Part shown: in pieces, positions 40,975 to 50,338 of the stretch
Position numbering within the stretch: the first letter of the stretch is position 1
How the letters are laid out: the number at the start of each line of letters is the position of its first letter
From: Microbacterium aurantiacum
GTDB taxonomy: Bacteria > Actinomycetota > Actinomycetes > Actinomycetales > Microbacteriaceae
DNA: 57,233 nucleotides
NCBI RefSeq assembly: GCF_002872075.1
Contig: NZ_PGGU01000015.1
Location: forward strand, 1 to 57,233
Direction of reading: 5' to 3'
Notes under the pieces: generated by a model
Database searches by the model: none
Seen by the model: the letters and a program-made list of their open reading frames with translations, nothing else
What the model was told of the DNA's origin: nothing
Translations under genes and position numbers: made by a program

Positions 40975-42652
40975 ACTTCCGGTGCGCTGCGTAGTATGCG
41001 AGCAGCGCCTTCGTCGACGCATCCTGACCCTCGATCGCTGCGGTGTCGCCCTCGATCGCCGGAGCGATCTGCATCGCCAGCTGCTTGCCGAGCTCGACGC
41101 CCCACTGATCGAACGAGTTGATGCCCCAGATCGTGCCCTGCGTGAACGTGATGTGCTCGTACAGCGCGATGAGCTGGCCGAGCACCTGCGGCGTGAGCGC
41201 CGGTGCGAAGATCGACGTCGTCGGGCGGTTGCCGGCGAAGGTCCGCGCGGCGACGAGGGCGCCGGTGGTGCCTTCGGCCTCGACCTCCTCGGCGGTCTTG
41301 CCGAAGGCGAGGGCCTTGGTCTGCGCGAGGAAGTTCGCCAGGAACAGGGCGTGCACGTCCTGGCCGTCGTCGGCGAGGGGGTAGGCGGGGTTCGCGAACG
41401 CGATGAAGTCTGCCGGGATCAGCCGGGTGCCCTGGTGGATCAGCTGGTAGAACGCGTGCTGGCCGTTGGTGCCGGGCTCGCCCCAGAACACCTCGCCGGT
41501 GTCGGTGGTGACCGGGGTGCCGTCCCACCGCACGGACTTGCCGTTGGACTCCATGGTCAGCTGCTGCAGGTACGCAGGGAAGCGACTCAGCTGCTGCGCA
41601 TACGGGAGCACCGCGTGCGACTGCGCGCCGAAGAAGTTCACGTACCAGACGTTCAGCAGGCCCATCAGCACCGGGACATTGCGCTCCAGGGGAGTGGTCC
41701 GCACGTGCTCGTCGACGGCGTGGAACCCGGCCAGCAGATCGCGGAACGCGGCCGGGCCGAGTGTGATCGCGAGCGACAGCCCGATCGCGGAGTCGACGGA
41801 GTAGCGGCCACCCACCCAGTCCCAGAAACCGAAGGCGTTCACCGGATCGATGCCGAAGGCGGCCACCTTGTCGAGGGCGGTCGAGACGGCGACGAAGTGA
41901 TGCGCCACGGCATCGGTACGAGCCTCATCCGAGTCGCCGATCGCACCGGATGCTTCGAGCCCCGTCCACAGCCAGTCGCGCGCGAGCCGCGCGTTGGTGA
42001 GCGTCTCGAGCGTCGTGAAGGTCTTCGACGCCACGATGAACAGGGTGGTCTCGGGGTCGAGGCCGGCAGTCTTCTGGGCGAGGTCGGTCGGGTCGATGTT
42101 GGAGACGAAGAGGGCCTGGAGGCCGGCATCCGCATACGGCTTGAGGGCCTCATAGACCATGACCGGACCGAGGTCCGAGCCGCCGATGCCGATGTTGACG
42201 ACGTGCGTCACCTTCTTGCCGGTCACGCCCAGCCACTCGCCGGAGCGCACCCGGTCGGCGAAGGCCGAGAGCGCGTCGAGCACGGAGTGCACGTCGGCAT
42301 CGACATCCTGTCCGTCCACGACCAGCGCCGGCGCGGCGCCGGCCGGACGTCGCAGCGCAGTGTGCAGCACAGCGCGGTCCTCGGTGGTGTTGATGTGCGC
42401 GCCGGCGAGCATCGCGGCGTAGCGGTCGGCGACCCCGGTCTGCTCTGCGAGGCGGAGAAGAGCCGCGATGACCTCGTCGGTGACGAGGTTCTTCGAGAGG
42501 TCCACATGCAGATCCGCGAGGGGCAGCGACAGCCGTTCGGCGCGAGACGGATCTGCGGCGAACCAGGCGCGGAGATCGGGGGCGAAATCGTCGCGGAGAG
42601 CGGTGAGATCGGACCAGGCGGGGGTACGGGTCGGGTCTACGGGAGCGGCCAT
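40973..42652 (-). CDS. pgi: Glucose-6-phosphate isomerase
   Basis: 559 aa, ATG at 42652. Interconverts glucose-6-phosphate and fructose-6-phosphate in the cytoplasm. Family signatures are present: [29 protein letters not shown] (phosphate loop), the [12 protein letters not shown] segment and [16 protein letters not shown] with catalytic Glu/His. Full length for the actinobacterial enzyme. Divergent from the membrane protein at 42676 with only 23 bases between, so the two promoters must overlap or lie in coding DNA. Confidence 0.97.
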   Translation of the reverse strand: MAAPVDPTRTPAWSDLTALRDDFAPDLRAWFAADPSRAERLSLPLADLHVDLSKNLVTDEVIAALLRLAEQTGVADRYAAMLAGAHINTTEDRAVLHTALRRPAGAAPALVVDGQDVDADVHSVLDALSAFADRVRSGEWLGVTGKKVTHVVNIGIGGSDLGPVMVYEALKPYADAGLQALFVSNIDPTDLAQKTAGLDPETTLFIVASKTFTTLETLTNARLARDWLWTGLEASGAIGDSDEARTDAVAHHFVAVSTALDKVAAFGIDPVNAFGFWDWVGGRYSVDSAIGLSLAITLGPAAFRDLLAGFHAVDEHVRTTPLERNVPVLMGLLNVWYVNFFGAQSHAVLPYAQQLSRFPAYLQQLTMESNGKSVRWDGTPVTTDTGEVFWGEPGTNGQHAFYQLIHQGTRLIPADFIAFANPAYPLADDGQDVHALFLANFLAQTKALAFGKTAEEVEAEGTTGALVAARTFAGNRPTTSIFAPALTPQVLGQLIALYEHITFTQGTIWGINSFDQWGVELGKQLAMQIAPAIEGDTAAIEGQDASTKALLAYYAAHRK

Positions 42653-42675
42653 GGGTACATCCTAGGATTGCCGAG

Positions 42676-43737
42676 ATGAGCGAGACGACGGCACCCGGTA
42701 ACATGACGCCGCCCTGGTGGCGGCGGCTCGTGCTCAACTTCCTCACCTGGGGATTCGTGCTCCTGGCAGCCGCCACGGCGCTGACCCTGGGAACGGGGAA
42801 CCTCGACATCCTCCAGTTCCTGCTCATGATCGTCGGCGGCTGGTGCTTCGGCTTCGCGTTCGTGAACGCCACCATGCGGATGCCGCGCAACGGCGTGGTG
42901 CTGCACATCGCGGTCGCCGTGGCCCTGGGTGCCCTGATGGTCTTCGTCACCGAGTACGGCGGAGTGCTGATCGAGCCGCTTCCCGAAGCGGCGCGTGGCA
43001 TCTTCGTCGTGCTCCAGATGGCGGCGATCCCGGCGACAGGGTGGATCTGGCTGGGGCTCCTCGGCCGCGTCACGGATGCGCTCACGCGCCGCGAGCGCAA
43101 GAACGCTCCGATACGGGTCGCCCCAGAGTGGGAGCGCGATGAGCGAGGCGACGGATCATTCGTGCGGTTCCTCGCGGTCGAGTTGCGGATGCAGCACCTC
43201 ACCGTCGCCATTGCGGGGATCGTGGTCGTCGTCGGCGCGCTGTCAGTTGTCCTCCTGATCGCCTTGAATGACATCGTGCTGAGCCTCGGTCCGCGGATTC
43301 TGATCGTCGTGATCGGCCTCGTCCTCGGTCTTCCCGCCTACCTGGTCCTGACCGCGGTGCTTCGCCGGCGGACCGAGCAGTGCGCCATCGCGTTCGGCAA
43401 CGACGAGATCCGCATCGACGTCGGGGGAGCAGAATCCGTCATCCGATTCTCCGACCTCGAACACCTGCGCTGGCGCGGCCGCAGCGACTACGCCAGGGTC
43501 GAGGTCCGCGGCGCGGGCGTCGACGTGTCGCTCTTCACGGGCATCGCCAAGGCGCCTGCGGGCTGGACAGTCGAGCTGCCTCGGCTGCCGCGACGGGTCT
43601 TCCGCCGGTTCGAGCTCGCGGGCCTCGTCATGGAGAAGTCGGCCCGCGGCGAGGTCATCACCTTCCGTCGCCCGGTCGGCACGCTCCCGGACGAGAAGTA
43701 TCCTGGGAAGCGGCCGTTACGACAGGAGACCCCGTGA
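42676..43737 (+). CDS. Multi-pass membrane protein of unknown function
   Basis: 353 aa, ATG at 42676. Six hydrophobic helices (near 18-38, 45-65, 75-95, 105-130, 175-198 and 205-232), then a soluble C-terminal domain (240-353) with a PH-like pattern of strands (EIRIDVGGAESVIRFSDLEHLRW). No family recognised with certainty. It overlaps the small membrane gene by four bases, so the two are co-translated. Confidence 0.8.
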   Translation: MSETTAPGNMTPPWWRRLVLNFLTWGFVLLAAATALTLGTGNLDILQFLLMIVGGWCFGFAFVNATMRMPRNGVVLHIAVAVALGALMVFVTEYGGVLIEPLPEAARGIFVVLQMAAIPATGWIWLGLLGRVTDALTRRERKNAPIRVAPEWERDERGDGSFVRFLAVELRMQHLTVAIAGIVVVVGALSVVLLIALNDIVLSLGPRILIVVIGLVLGLPAYLVLTAVLRRRTEQCAIAFGNDEIRIDVGGAESVIRFSDLEHLRWRGRSDYARVEVRGAGVDVSLFTGIAKAPAGWTVELPRLPRRVFRRFELAGLVMEKSARGEVITFRRPVGTLPDEKYPGKRPLRQETP

Positions 43738-43937
43738 TCCTCAGCTTCATCCTCTTCTTGATCCTCTTCCTCGGAGGCATCTGGCTGATGGGTCTCGCGC
43801 AGTCGCTCGAAGACTTCCAGGCGATCATCTTCATCGCCGGTCTGCTCATCATGTGCCTCTCGCTCGCGTTCATGATGCGCCAGGGCGGATCGGCGACGCG
43901 CCGCTCCAACAGCTGGTCGGGCAAGGCAGCCGAGTAG
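43734..43937 (+). CDS. Small two-helix membrane protein
   Basis: 67 aa, GTG start overlapping the previous stop. Two hydrophobic helices (1-20 and 29-47) joined by GLAQSLEDFQ, then a short basic Ser-rich tail. Probably acts with the preceding membrane protein. Function unknown. Confidence 0.75.
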   Translation: MILSFILFLILFLGGIWLMGLAQSLEDFQAIIFIAGLLIMCLSLAFMMRQGGSATRRSNSWSGKAAE

Positions 43938-43942
43938 CAGAG

Positions 43943-44545
43943 TCAGCGCCTCCTGGCGAGGCGCGCGTCGAGGTTCGCCTTCACAGCCGGCCATTCCGGC
44001 TCGATGATCGAGAACTCGACGCTGTCGCGCAGCGCGCCGTTGCGGTACCGGGACATGGACCGCATCACGCCGTCCTGTTTCGCGCCGAGACGCTCGATCG
44101 CGGTCCTGGACTGGAAGTTCAGCCACTGCGTGGTGAGTCCCACCCGGAAGACGCCCAGCGTCTCGAACGCGTGCTGAAGCAGGAGGAGCTTCGACTCGGC
44201 ATTCGTGCCGGTGCCGTGCGCCGACGGGCGGTTCCACGTGTAGCCGATGTGCAGTCGCGGAGCCTCGGGATCGAGGTCGTAGAACGTCGTCATGCCGATC
44301 ACGCGCCCGGCCGCGTCGAACGCCGTGAACGGCACCATCTCGTGCTTCTCGCTGAGGTCGAGGCGCCGCTCGATCTCGGCGGCGACGCCGTCGGGTGCGG
44401 GAACGGACGTGTACCACGCGGTCTTCCAGAGATCGCCTTCCTCGACGGCTTCGACCAGCCCGTCGTGGTGGGCGCGCTCGAGCGGGCGGAGTTCGACCAG
44501 CCGGCCGGTGAGGGTGACAGGGGCGGGTTCGACGAGGAAGGCCAT
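43943..44545 (-). CDS. GNAT-family N-acetyltransferase (RimJ/RimL type)
   Basis: 200 aa, ATG at 44545 (MAFLVEPAPVTLTGRLVELR). The longer open frame into the divergent aldo/keto reductase is only antisense. The strands RLVELRPLE and IGMTTFYDL, IGYTWNRPSAHGTGTN with the acetyl-CoA loop, and AIERLGAKQDGVM support a RimJ-like acetyltransferase. GTG six bases earlier is an alternative start. Convergent with the small membrane gene, five bases apart. Confidence 0.88.
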   Translation of the reverse strand: MAFLVEPAPVTLTGRLVELRPLERAHHDGLVEAVEEGDLWKTAWYTSVPAPDGVAAEIERRLDLSEKHEMVPFTAFDAAGRVIGMTTFYDLDPEAPRLHIGYTWNRPSAHGTGTNAESKLLLLQHAFETLGVFRVGLTTQWLNFQSRTAIERLGAKQDGVMRSMSRYRNGALRDSVEFSIIEPEWPAVKANLDARLARRR

Positions 44546-44596
44546 GGACACATTCAACCAGCGCGCGAGCCGCTCGGCGCGCGGTAGCGTTGCCCC

Positions 44597-45526
44597 ATGA
44601 AGACAGTGCCGTTCGGATCGACAACCGCCCCCGCCGTCATCGCAGGAATGATGCGCATCACCGACAAGACAGATGCGCAGATCCGCGAACTCTACGACAC
44701 CGCCCGCGCCGCCGGCATCGACTTCTTCGACCACGCCGACATCTACGGCGGCAGCATGCACGCGTGCGAGGCCCGGTTCGGGGATGCTCTGCAGCTGAGC
44801 GCCGCGGAGCGGGCCGAGATCGTGCTGCAGACGAAGTGCGGGATCGTGCCGGCGCAGGGCATGTTCGACTTCTCCTACGAGCACATCGTCACCCAGGTCG
44901 AGGGATCGTTGCGGGCTCTGCAAACCTCCCACATCGACGTTCTGCTGCTTCACCGGCCCGACGCTCTCGTCGAGCCGGATGAGGTCGCCAGGGCCTTCGA
45001 CGAGCTCGAGGCCACCGGCAAGGTGCGCGCGTTCGGCGTCTCCAACCACACTCCGCGCCAGATCGACCTGCTGCGCACCGCCGTGCGGCAGCCGCTCGTG
45101 GCCAACCAGCTGCAGCTGTCGATCACGCACGCCCCGATCATCGCGCAGCCGGTCGCCGCGAACATGGCGGCCGAGGAGCAGAGCGTCGACCGCGACGGTG
45201 GCGGCATCGTCGACTACTGCCGCATCAACGGCATCACGGTCCAGGCGTGGTCGCCGTTCCAGGGCGGCTTCTTCACGGGCGTGTTCCTGGGCAACCCCGA
45301 GTACGCCGAACTCAACACCGTGATCGACCGGCTCGCGGCATCCTACGACGTCACCCCCATCGCCATCGCGACGGCGTGGATCACGCGGCACCCCGCGAAC
45401 ATGCAGGTGGTGCTGGGAACGACCACGCCCGAGCGGGTCCGCGACGCGGCAGCCGGTGCCGACATCGTCCTCACCCGCCCTGAGTGGTACGAGCTGTTCC
45501 GCGCAGCGGGCCACCTGCTGCCGTGA
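44597..45526 (+). CDS. Aldo/keto reductase (YdhF-like)
   Basis: 309 aa, ATG at 44597. NADPH-dependent reduction of carbonyls. Active-site residues: Asp and Tyr in FDHADIYGGSMH, Lys in LQTKCGI and His in LLLHRPDAL. The C-terminal cofactor-binding part is VLGTTTPERVRDAA. The family pattern fits YdhF-type oxidoreductases. Divergent from the acetyltransferase. Confidence 0.92.
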   Translation: MKTVPFGSTTAPAVIAGMMRITDKTDAQIRELYDTARAAGIDFFDHADIYGGSMHACEARFGDALQLSAAERAEIVLQTKCGIVPAQGMFDFSYEHIVTQVEGSLRALQTSHIDVLLLHRPDALVEPDEVARAFDELEATGKVRAFGVSNHTPRQIDLLRTAVRQPLVANQLQLSITHAPIIAQPVAANMAAEEQSVDRDGGGIVDYCRINGITVQAWSPFQGGFFTGVFLGNPEYAELNTVIDRLAASYDVTPIAIATAWITRHPANMQVVLGTTTPERVRDAAAGADIVLTRPEWYELFRAAGHLLP

Positions 45527-45578
45527 CGGATCCCGTTCGACCGGCTCGGAGACCTCGTCCGTCGTCTACCCTGTAGCC

Positions 45579-45974
45579 ATGCCGTTCCTGTTCTCGATGC
45601 TCGTCGTCGCGCTGATGATCGGCGCGCTGATCGACATCATCACGCGTGACGATTCGCAGGTGAAGTACCTGCCGAAGATGGTGTGGATCATCATCGTGAT
45701 CCTGCTGCCGCTGATCGGCAGCATCCTGTGGTTCGCGATCGGGCGGGAGTACGGGGAGTCCGGGATCGCCATTCCGCGGATGCGCAGGGCATCGCGTCCC
45801 ACGCCGACGGATGTACGGCCGGCTCCGGCCGCGCCCGTCGACACGCGCACGACGGAGCAGCAGATCGCCGACCTCGATCGCGAAATCGAGGAGTGGCGCC
45901 TGCGCCAGGAGGTCGAGAAGCGCAAGCGCGAAGAGGGCGGCCCTTCGGCCGGCTCGGAGGCGCAGCCGGGCTAA
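45579..45974 (+). CDS. PLDc_N domain membrane protein
   Basis: 131 aa from ATG 45579; a longer in-frame reading starts inside the preceding gene. Two helices (about 2-22 and 32-50) with the PLD-nuclease N-terminal pattern LPKMVWIIIVILLPLIGSILWF. A charged, probably coiled C-terminus follows (85-125, IADLDREIEEWRLRQEVEK). Catalytic HKD motifs are absent, so this is only the membrane anchor domain. Stop overlaps the convergent epimerase stop by four bases. Confidence 0.85.
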   Translation: MPFLFSMLVVALMIGALIDIITRDDSQVKYLPKMVWIIIVILLPLIGSILWFAIGREYGESGIAIPRMRRASRPTPTDVRPAPAAPVDTRTTEQQIADLDREIEEWRLRQEVEKRKREEGGPSAGSEAQPG

Positions 45975-46957
45975 GCGGCGACCGCGAGGTCGTACGACTC
46001 CCTGATCGCCGGCTCCAGGGTCGGATACCGGAACTCGAACCCTGCTCGGGTGAGCTTCTCCGGGAGCACCCACCGGCTCTTCAGGATCAGCTCGGTCTCG
46101 GTGCGGATGCCGATGGCGCCGAGCTCCAACATCCATCGCGGCATGGGCGGGCCGAAGCCGACCCCGAGAACCCGGCGCACCGTCGCCATGAACTCGTTGT
46201 TGTCGACGGGATGCGGCGCGGCGGCGTTGACCGGGCCGTCGAGCGACGGCGTCTGCTCGATGAAGTCGATGATGCGCGCCACGTCTTCGACATGCACCCA
46301 GCTGAAGCGCTGCGTTCCGCGTCGTGCGCCGGGGAAGTGCCCGGTTCCGGCCGCGCGACGTCGCCTGCTCACCGGCCACCGGCCGTCGTGCTGCGCGCCG
46401 CCGAGACCTCGTCGCGCCAGGGTCTGCAGCGGGCCGAGCACACCACCGTGTCCGAGGACGATGGTGCTCCGCAGCGCCACCCGGCGGGTGTGCGGCAGGT
46501 CATCGGCGAACAGTGCCTGCTCCCATGCCTTCGCGACCTCGACCGAGAAACCCGTGCCGATCTCACCGGTCGACTCCGTCATCGGGCGGTCCTCCGCATG
46601 ACGGTAGATCGTCGCCGTGGAGGAGTTCACCCAGAGCGCCGGTGGTGCTGCCGCTGCGGCGATCGCCCGGCTCAGAGAGGATGTGGTGTCGAGCCGGGAG
46701 CGGAAGATCTCGGCTCGATTCTCGGGTGTGTAGCGGCAGTTGACGCTCTTCCCCGCGAGCCCGATCACCAGTTCGGCGCCGTCGACGGCGCGGTCGATCC
46801 CGGTCTGGTCGCCCCAGCCGAGATCGGCGCCCGATCGCGAGATCGTGACGACCTCGCGCCCTGCCGCGCGCAGACGCGGTAGAAGGTACTGGCCCATGAA
46901 CCCGGTGGATCCGCCGATGACCACTCTGCCTGCACCTACGGGTTCGCCTGCACTCAC
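45971..46957 (-). CDS. TIGR01777 family epimerase-like protein
   Basis: 328 aa, GTG at 46957 (SAGEPVGAGR...). NAD(P)-binding start VVIGGSTGFMGQYLL at residues 11-25, the LAGKSVNCRYTPENRAEIF block and the C-terminal ELILKSRWVLPEKLTRAGFEFRYP are typical of this YfcH-like family. Probably reduces or epimerises an unknown sugar or lipid. Start overlaps the DUF4166 stop, so the two genes are coupled. Confidence 0.9.
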   Translation of the reverse strand: MSAGEPVGAGRVVIGGSTGFMGQYLLPRLRAAGREVVTISRSGADLGWGDQTGIDRAVDGAELVIGLAGKSVNCRYTPENRAEIFRSRLDTTSSLSRAIAAAAAPPALWVNSSTATIYRHAEDRPMTESTGEIGTGFSVEVAKAWEQALFADDLPHTRRVALRSTIVLGHGGVLGPLQTLARRGLGGAQHDGRWPVSRRRRAAGTGHFPGARRGTQRFSWVHVEDVARIIDFIEQTPSLDGPVNAAAPHPVDNNEFMATVRRVLGVGFGPPMPRWMLELGAIGIRTETELILKSRWVLPEKLTRAGFEFRYPTLEPAIRESYDLAVAA

Positions 46958-47571
46958 GGGGCTGCCTCCTCGATCCGATAGCTGAAATCGCCGTTGTACT
47001 CGTAGATCCGCCCGATGACCGGCGCGGTGATGGTCAGATCGACGTGCTGCCGACCGGTCACGTCGTCGAAGCGCTCGGTGAGACGGACGGCGGGGGAGAG
47101 GGGCCGCGGCAGGCGGATCCGCAGGCGGCCGAGCCGGATGCCGACGGCACGACTGGTGAGGGCGAGCGCGCCGCCCTGCACGTCGACCTCGAAGCATGCT
47201 GCGATCAGGCCCGGCTCGCCGAGCTCATCGACGACGCGGCCGTGGCGCGTGAGCGCGACCGCATCCCTCATCGTCCACGAGCCGCCGGCGAGGTGGAACT
47301 CGCGCTCGCCGACCGCGCGGGAGGCGATGGTGCGATTCTCCACGCGGAACGGCACATCGCTCTCCCAGCACGCGACGATGACGCCGCGTCGCTCGAGCGG
47401 GCGCAGGAACGGCCAGAGCCAGCGCCGCGGAGTGCCGATGCGATGGAGCACGCCTTCCCCGACGCCGACATCGCCGTCCGGGATCGCCCGGAAATAGGTC
47501 TGCAGGACGGGGTGCAGCTCATGGATGCGGTCGCCGAGTGCCCTGGCGTAGGGAGACTCCGAAGGGGGCAC
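46954..47571 (-). CDS. DUF4166 domain protein
   Basis: 205 aa, ATG at 47571. The family pattern HPVLQTYF(R), GVGEGVLHRIGTPRRWLWPFLRPL and WTMRDAV fits DUF4166, often fused to or beside TIGR01777 proteins. Here it is separate but translationally coupled to one. Function unknown. Confidence 0.85.
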   Translation of the reverse strand: MPPSESPYARALGDRIHELHPVLQTYFRAIPDGDVGVGEGVLHRIGTPRRWLWPFLRPLERRGVIVACWESDVPFRVENRTIASRAVGEREFHLAGGSWTMRDAVALTRHGRVVDELGEPGLIAACFEVDVQGGALALTSRAVGIRLGRLRIRLPRPLSPAVRLTERFDDVTGRQHVDLTITAPVIGRIYEYNGDFSYRIEEAAP

Positions 47572-47580
47572 CCTTCGAGA

Positions 47581-48189
47581 CTAGCTTTCCGGCGGGCGCA
47601 GCAACCGCTCGAGGAGCTCGAGCGCGTCCTGCTGCGGGACGGTGTCATCCAGCAGCCATTGCGTCTGGAGGCCGTCGGATGCGGCGACCACGAGCGCCGC
47701 GACGGCCCCCGGGTCGACGTCGGCGCGGATGCGTCCGGTGCGCTGCTGCGCGATGACCCGCTTGACGAGGTCGGCCCGCACCTCGGTGAAGCGATCGGTG
47801 GCGAATTCCCGAGCGGCGGGGTGGCCCTCCTCCAGCGCCGCGGCCACGAGAGATGAGTACAGCTGCACGAGACCGGGGACGGCGCGGTTCGCCTTCGCCG
47901 AGTGGATCATGATCTCGACGGGGGTCGGGGCGACTTTCGGCCGCGGGCCGGGGGATGGGCGCTCGGAGGCGGCGCGGTAGACGGCCACGAGGAGCTCCTC
48001 GAGAGAGCCGAAATAGTGGGTCAGGGCGGAGTGCGTGACACCGACCTCCTTGGCGATCGAGCGGAGGCTGGTGCGGTCCGCCCCGCGGGCCGCGAACACC
48101 TCGATGGCGCGATCGAGGATCTCCTGCCGTCGCGCGACGCCCTTCGCGTAGGTGCCGCGAGGACGTGGCGATTCGGAGTCGTCGGACAT
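47581..48189 (-). CDS. TetR-family regulator
   Basis: 202 aa, ATG at 48189. The helix-turn-helix is IEVFAARGADRTSLRSIAKEVG then THSALTHYFGSLEELL (about 28-66). It is divergent from a sugar phosphate isomerase and a Gfo/Idh oxidoreductase, with an inverted repeat between them (48213-48228). Probably represses that sugar locus. Ends with a short Pro-rich tail RLLRPPES. Confidence 0.9.
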   Translation of the reverse strand: MSDDSESPRPRGTYAKGVARRQEILDRAIEVFAARGADRTSLRSIAKEVGVTHSALTHYFGSLEELLVAVYRAASERPSPGPRPKVAPTPVEIMIHSAKANRAVPGLVQLYSSLVAAALEEGHPAAREFATDRFTEVRADLVKRVIAQQRTGRIRADVDPGAVAALVVAASDGLQTQWLLDDTVPQQDALELLERLLRPPES

Positions 48190-48212
48190 GGCTGAAGCCT
48201 AGCCGAACGAAA

Positions 48213-48228
48213 ACCTCCAGTCGGAGGT
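48213..48228. promoter_or_regulatory. Inverted repeat ACCTCC-AGTC-GGAGGT, likely TetR operator
   Basis: Perfect 6-bp arms around a 4-bp centre, partly extended by AAA/ATTT flanks. It lies between the TetR gene and the sugar isomerase gene. Confidence 0.6.
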
Positions 48229-48308
48229 ATTTGTGGTAGCGTGCCTCGTATCGCGGGCGCTCGCATGCGCCTCCACGCGTCACCGACGACACAGAAGGAG
48301 CCCCACCG

Positions 48309-49115
48309 ATGACGGTTCAGACATCCGTCCAGTTGTTCACGATCAAGGATCAGCTGGAAGCCGACCTCGAGGGCGCCCTCGTCGAGGTCGCGAAGCGCGG
48401 CTTCACCACGGTCGAGCCCTATGACTTCGTGCGCCGCGCCGAGGCGCTCGCCGCAGCCCTCGCCAACGCAGGCCTCACCGCCCCGAGCGGCCACGCCTTC
48501 CTCGCCTCCCAGTCCTTCGTCAACCCGGATGGCAGCGGAACCGACAACGCGGTGCCGTCGCCTGCTGTGGTGTTCGCCGCGGCGAAGGTTCTCGGCATGA
48601 CCACGGTCATCGAGCCGTACGTCGAGCCTGCGCGCTGGACTTCCGTCGAGCAGATCGAGGAGACCGCTCGCCTGCTCAACGAGGCGGCGGAGATCGGCGC
48701 ACCGCTCGGCATCCGAGTCGGCTACCACAACCACGCTCACGAGCTCGAGGCCGTGTTCGACGGTGTCACCGGACTCGAGGTGCTGGCCGGATTCCTCGAT
48801 GAGCGCGTCGTGCTCGAGGTCGACCTGTACTGGGTGGCGCGCGCAGGTCAGGACCCGGTCGCCCTGCTGCAGCGCCTCGGCGACCGTGTCATCGCGGTGC
48901 ACGCGAAGGACGGCACGCTCGACCCCGCGGCGGTCCAGGCATACCCGCCGGCGGATCAGGTGCCCGCAGGCGACGGTGTCGTTCCGCTCGTCGAGGCGAT
49001 CCGGGCCGCTCCCGCGCTCGAGCTCGCGATCGTCGAGTTCGACCACTATGAGGGGGACCTGTACGACGCCGTCGAGCGCAGCCGTGTCTTCCTCGACGAG
49101 CAGGTGGCCGGCTGA
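48309..49115 (+). CDS. Sugar phosphate isomerase/epimerase (AP endonuclease 2 fold)
   Basis: 268 aa, ATG at 48309 with AAGGAG upstream. TIM barrel of the xylose-isomerase-like family. Metal-binding parts include RVGYHNHAHELE, VVLEVDLYWVARAG and VIAVHAKDG, and the final IVEFDHYEGD. Acts on a sugar or inositol derivative. The stop overlaps the Gfo/Idh start (TGATG), so both act in one pathway, controlled by the divergent TetR. Confidence 0.93.
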   Translation: MTVQTSVQLFTIKDQLEADLEGALVEVAKRGFTTVEPYDFVRRAEALAAALANAGLTAPSGHAFLASQSFVNPDGSGTDNAVPSPAVVFAAAKVLGMTTVIEPYVEPARWTSVEQIEETARLLNEAAEIGAPLGIRVGYHNHAHELEAVFDGVTGLEVLAGFLDERVVLEVDLYWVARAGQDPVALLQRLGDRVIAVHAKDGTLDPAAVQAYPPADQVPAGDGVVPLVEAIRAAPALELAIVEFDHYEGDLYDAVERSRVFLDEQVAG

Positions 49116-50221
49116 TGGGCTCGATCAGCGGACCCGTCGGCGTCGGCATCATCGGCGCGGGCAACATCAGCGACCAGTACCTGACCAACCTCACCGCCTT
49201 CCCCGACGTTCAGGTGCTCGCGATCGGCGATCTCGATGCTGATCGCGCACGTGCACAGGCAGACAAGTACGGCGTTTCCCGTGCAGGTGGCGTCGACACC
49301 GTGCTCGGCGACCCGGACATCGACGTCGTGGTGAACCTCACGATCCCGGCGGCCCACGTCGAGGTGTCGCTCGCGATCCTGGCGGCAGGCAAGCACGTCT
49401 GGACCGAGAAGCCGATCGGCGTGAGCCGTGAGGAGTCGCGACGGCTGCTGGAGGCGGCGGACGCCGCCGGCCTGCGCGTCGGTGTCGCACCGGACACCGT
49501 GCTCGGCCCGGGCGTGCAGACGGCGAAGCGCGCGATCGCGCGCGGCGACATCGGCCGGCCGCTGTTCGCGCAGACCACCTTCCAGTGGGGTGGCCCGGAG
49601 GTCTTCCACCCCAACCCCGCGTTCCTGTATGCGAAGGGCGCCGGACCCCTGCTCGACATGGGGCCGTACTACGTCTCCACGCTCGTGCACGTCTTCGGTC
49701 CGGTCGCGACGGTCGCGGCCCTCGGGCTGCAGGGCAGCCCGACGCGCCGCGTGCAGGTCGGTGAGCTCGCCGGCCAGGAATTCCCAGTCGAGATCCCGTC
49801 GACGCTGAGCGTGCTGATGGAGTTCGAGGGCGGGGGCCAGGGGCAGAGCATGTACAGCACCGACTCGCCGCTGGCGCGACAGGGCATCGTCGAGATCACC
49901 GGCACCGAGGGGACGCTGGTCATTCCCGACCCGAACACCTTCGGCGGCACGATCTCGATCATCCGTGGCGACCAGGTGGTCCAGGACGTCGTCCAGGAGG
50001 GCGTCCTCGCGGGTCGTGGCCTCGGACTGCTCGACATGGTCCGCTCGGTCGCCGCCGATCGCCCGCACATCGCCACCGGTGAGTTCGGGTACCACGTGCT
50101 CGACACGCTGCTGTCGATCGAGGAGGCTGCCGCCTCACGCAGCTTCGTCACCGTCGAGAGCACCCTCGGCGAGGTGGGCGCACTCGGCGCCGACTTCGAC
50201 CCGTTCGCCGCAACGCTCTGA
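49115..50221 (+). CDS. Gfo/Idh/MocA family oxidoreductase
   Basis: 368 aa. NAD(P) motif VGIIGAGNISDQYLTNL near the start, catalytic EKPIGVS (Lys in EKP), and the C-terminal domain with FQWGGPEVFHPNPAFLY and DMGPYY. Oxidises or reduces a sugar derivative, presumably the same substrate as the preceding isomerase. Position directly downstream with overlap gives co-expression. Confidence 0.93.
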   Translation: MGSISGPVGVGIIGAGNISDQYLTNLTAFPDVQVLAIGDLDADRARAQADKYGVSRAGGVDTVLGDPDIDVVVNLTIPAAHVEVSLAILAAGKHVWTEKPIGVSREESRRLLEAADAAGLRVGVAPDTVLGPGVQTAKRAIARGDIGRPLFAQTTFQWGGPEVFHPNPAFLYAKGAGPLLDMGPYYVSTLVHVFGPVATVAALGLQGSPTRRVQVGELAGQEFPVEIPSTLSVLMEFEGGGQGQSMYSTDSPLARQGIVEITGTEGTLVIPDPNTFGGTISIIRGDQVVQDVVQEGVLAGRGLGLLDMVRSVAADRPHIATGEFGYHVLDTLLSIEEAAASRSFVTVESTLGEVGALGADFDPFAATL

Positions 50222-50234
50222 TCGAGTGCGTCGC

Positions 50235-50277
50235 CAGCACCTCGGAGTCGGAGCTTTCCTCAGACTCCGAGGTGCTG
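50235..50277. terminator. Terminator hairpin after the sugar operon
   Basis: Perfect 15-bp arms (50235-50249 and 50263-50277) around a 13-nt loop. No T-run. Lies 13 bases after the oxidoreductase stop, between convergent genes, so probably bidirectional. Confidence 0.75.
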
Positions 50278-50338
50278 CGCGCTCGCCTCGGCGCGCGTTG
50301 CTCGCGCTGAGGCGAAAGTCATGGTCGTCTCCGCGCGG

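Noticed and set aside
40982..42679. 565-codon + frame opposite pgi
   Set aside because: Antisense shadow of a clear glucose-6-phosphate isomerase gene.
44546..45514. Upstream extension of the acetyltransferase frame
   Set aside because: It runs antisense through the aldo/keto reductase; the GNAT fold starts at the ATG at 44545.
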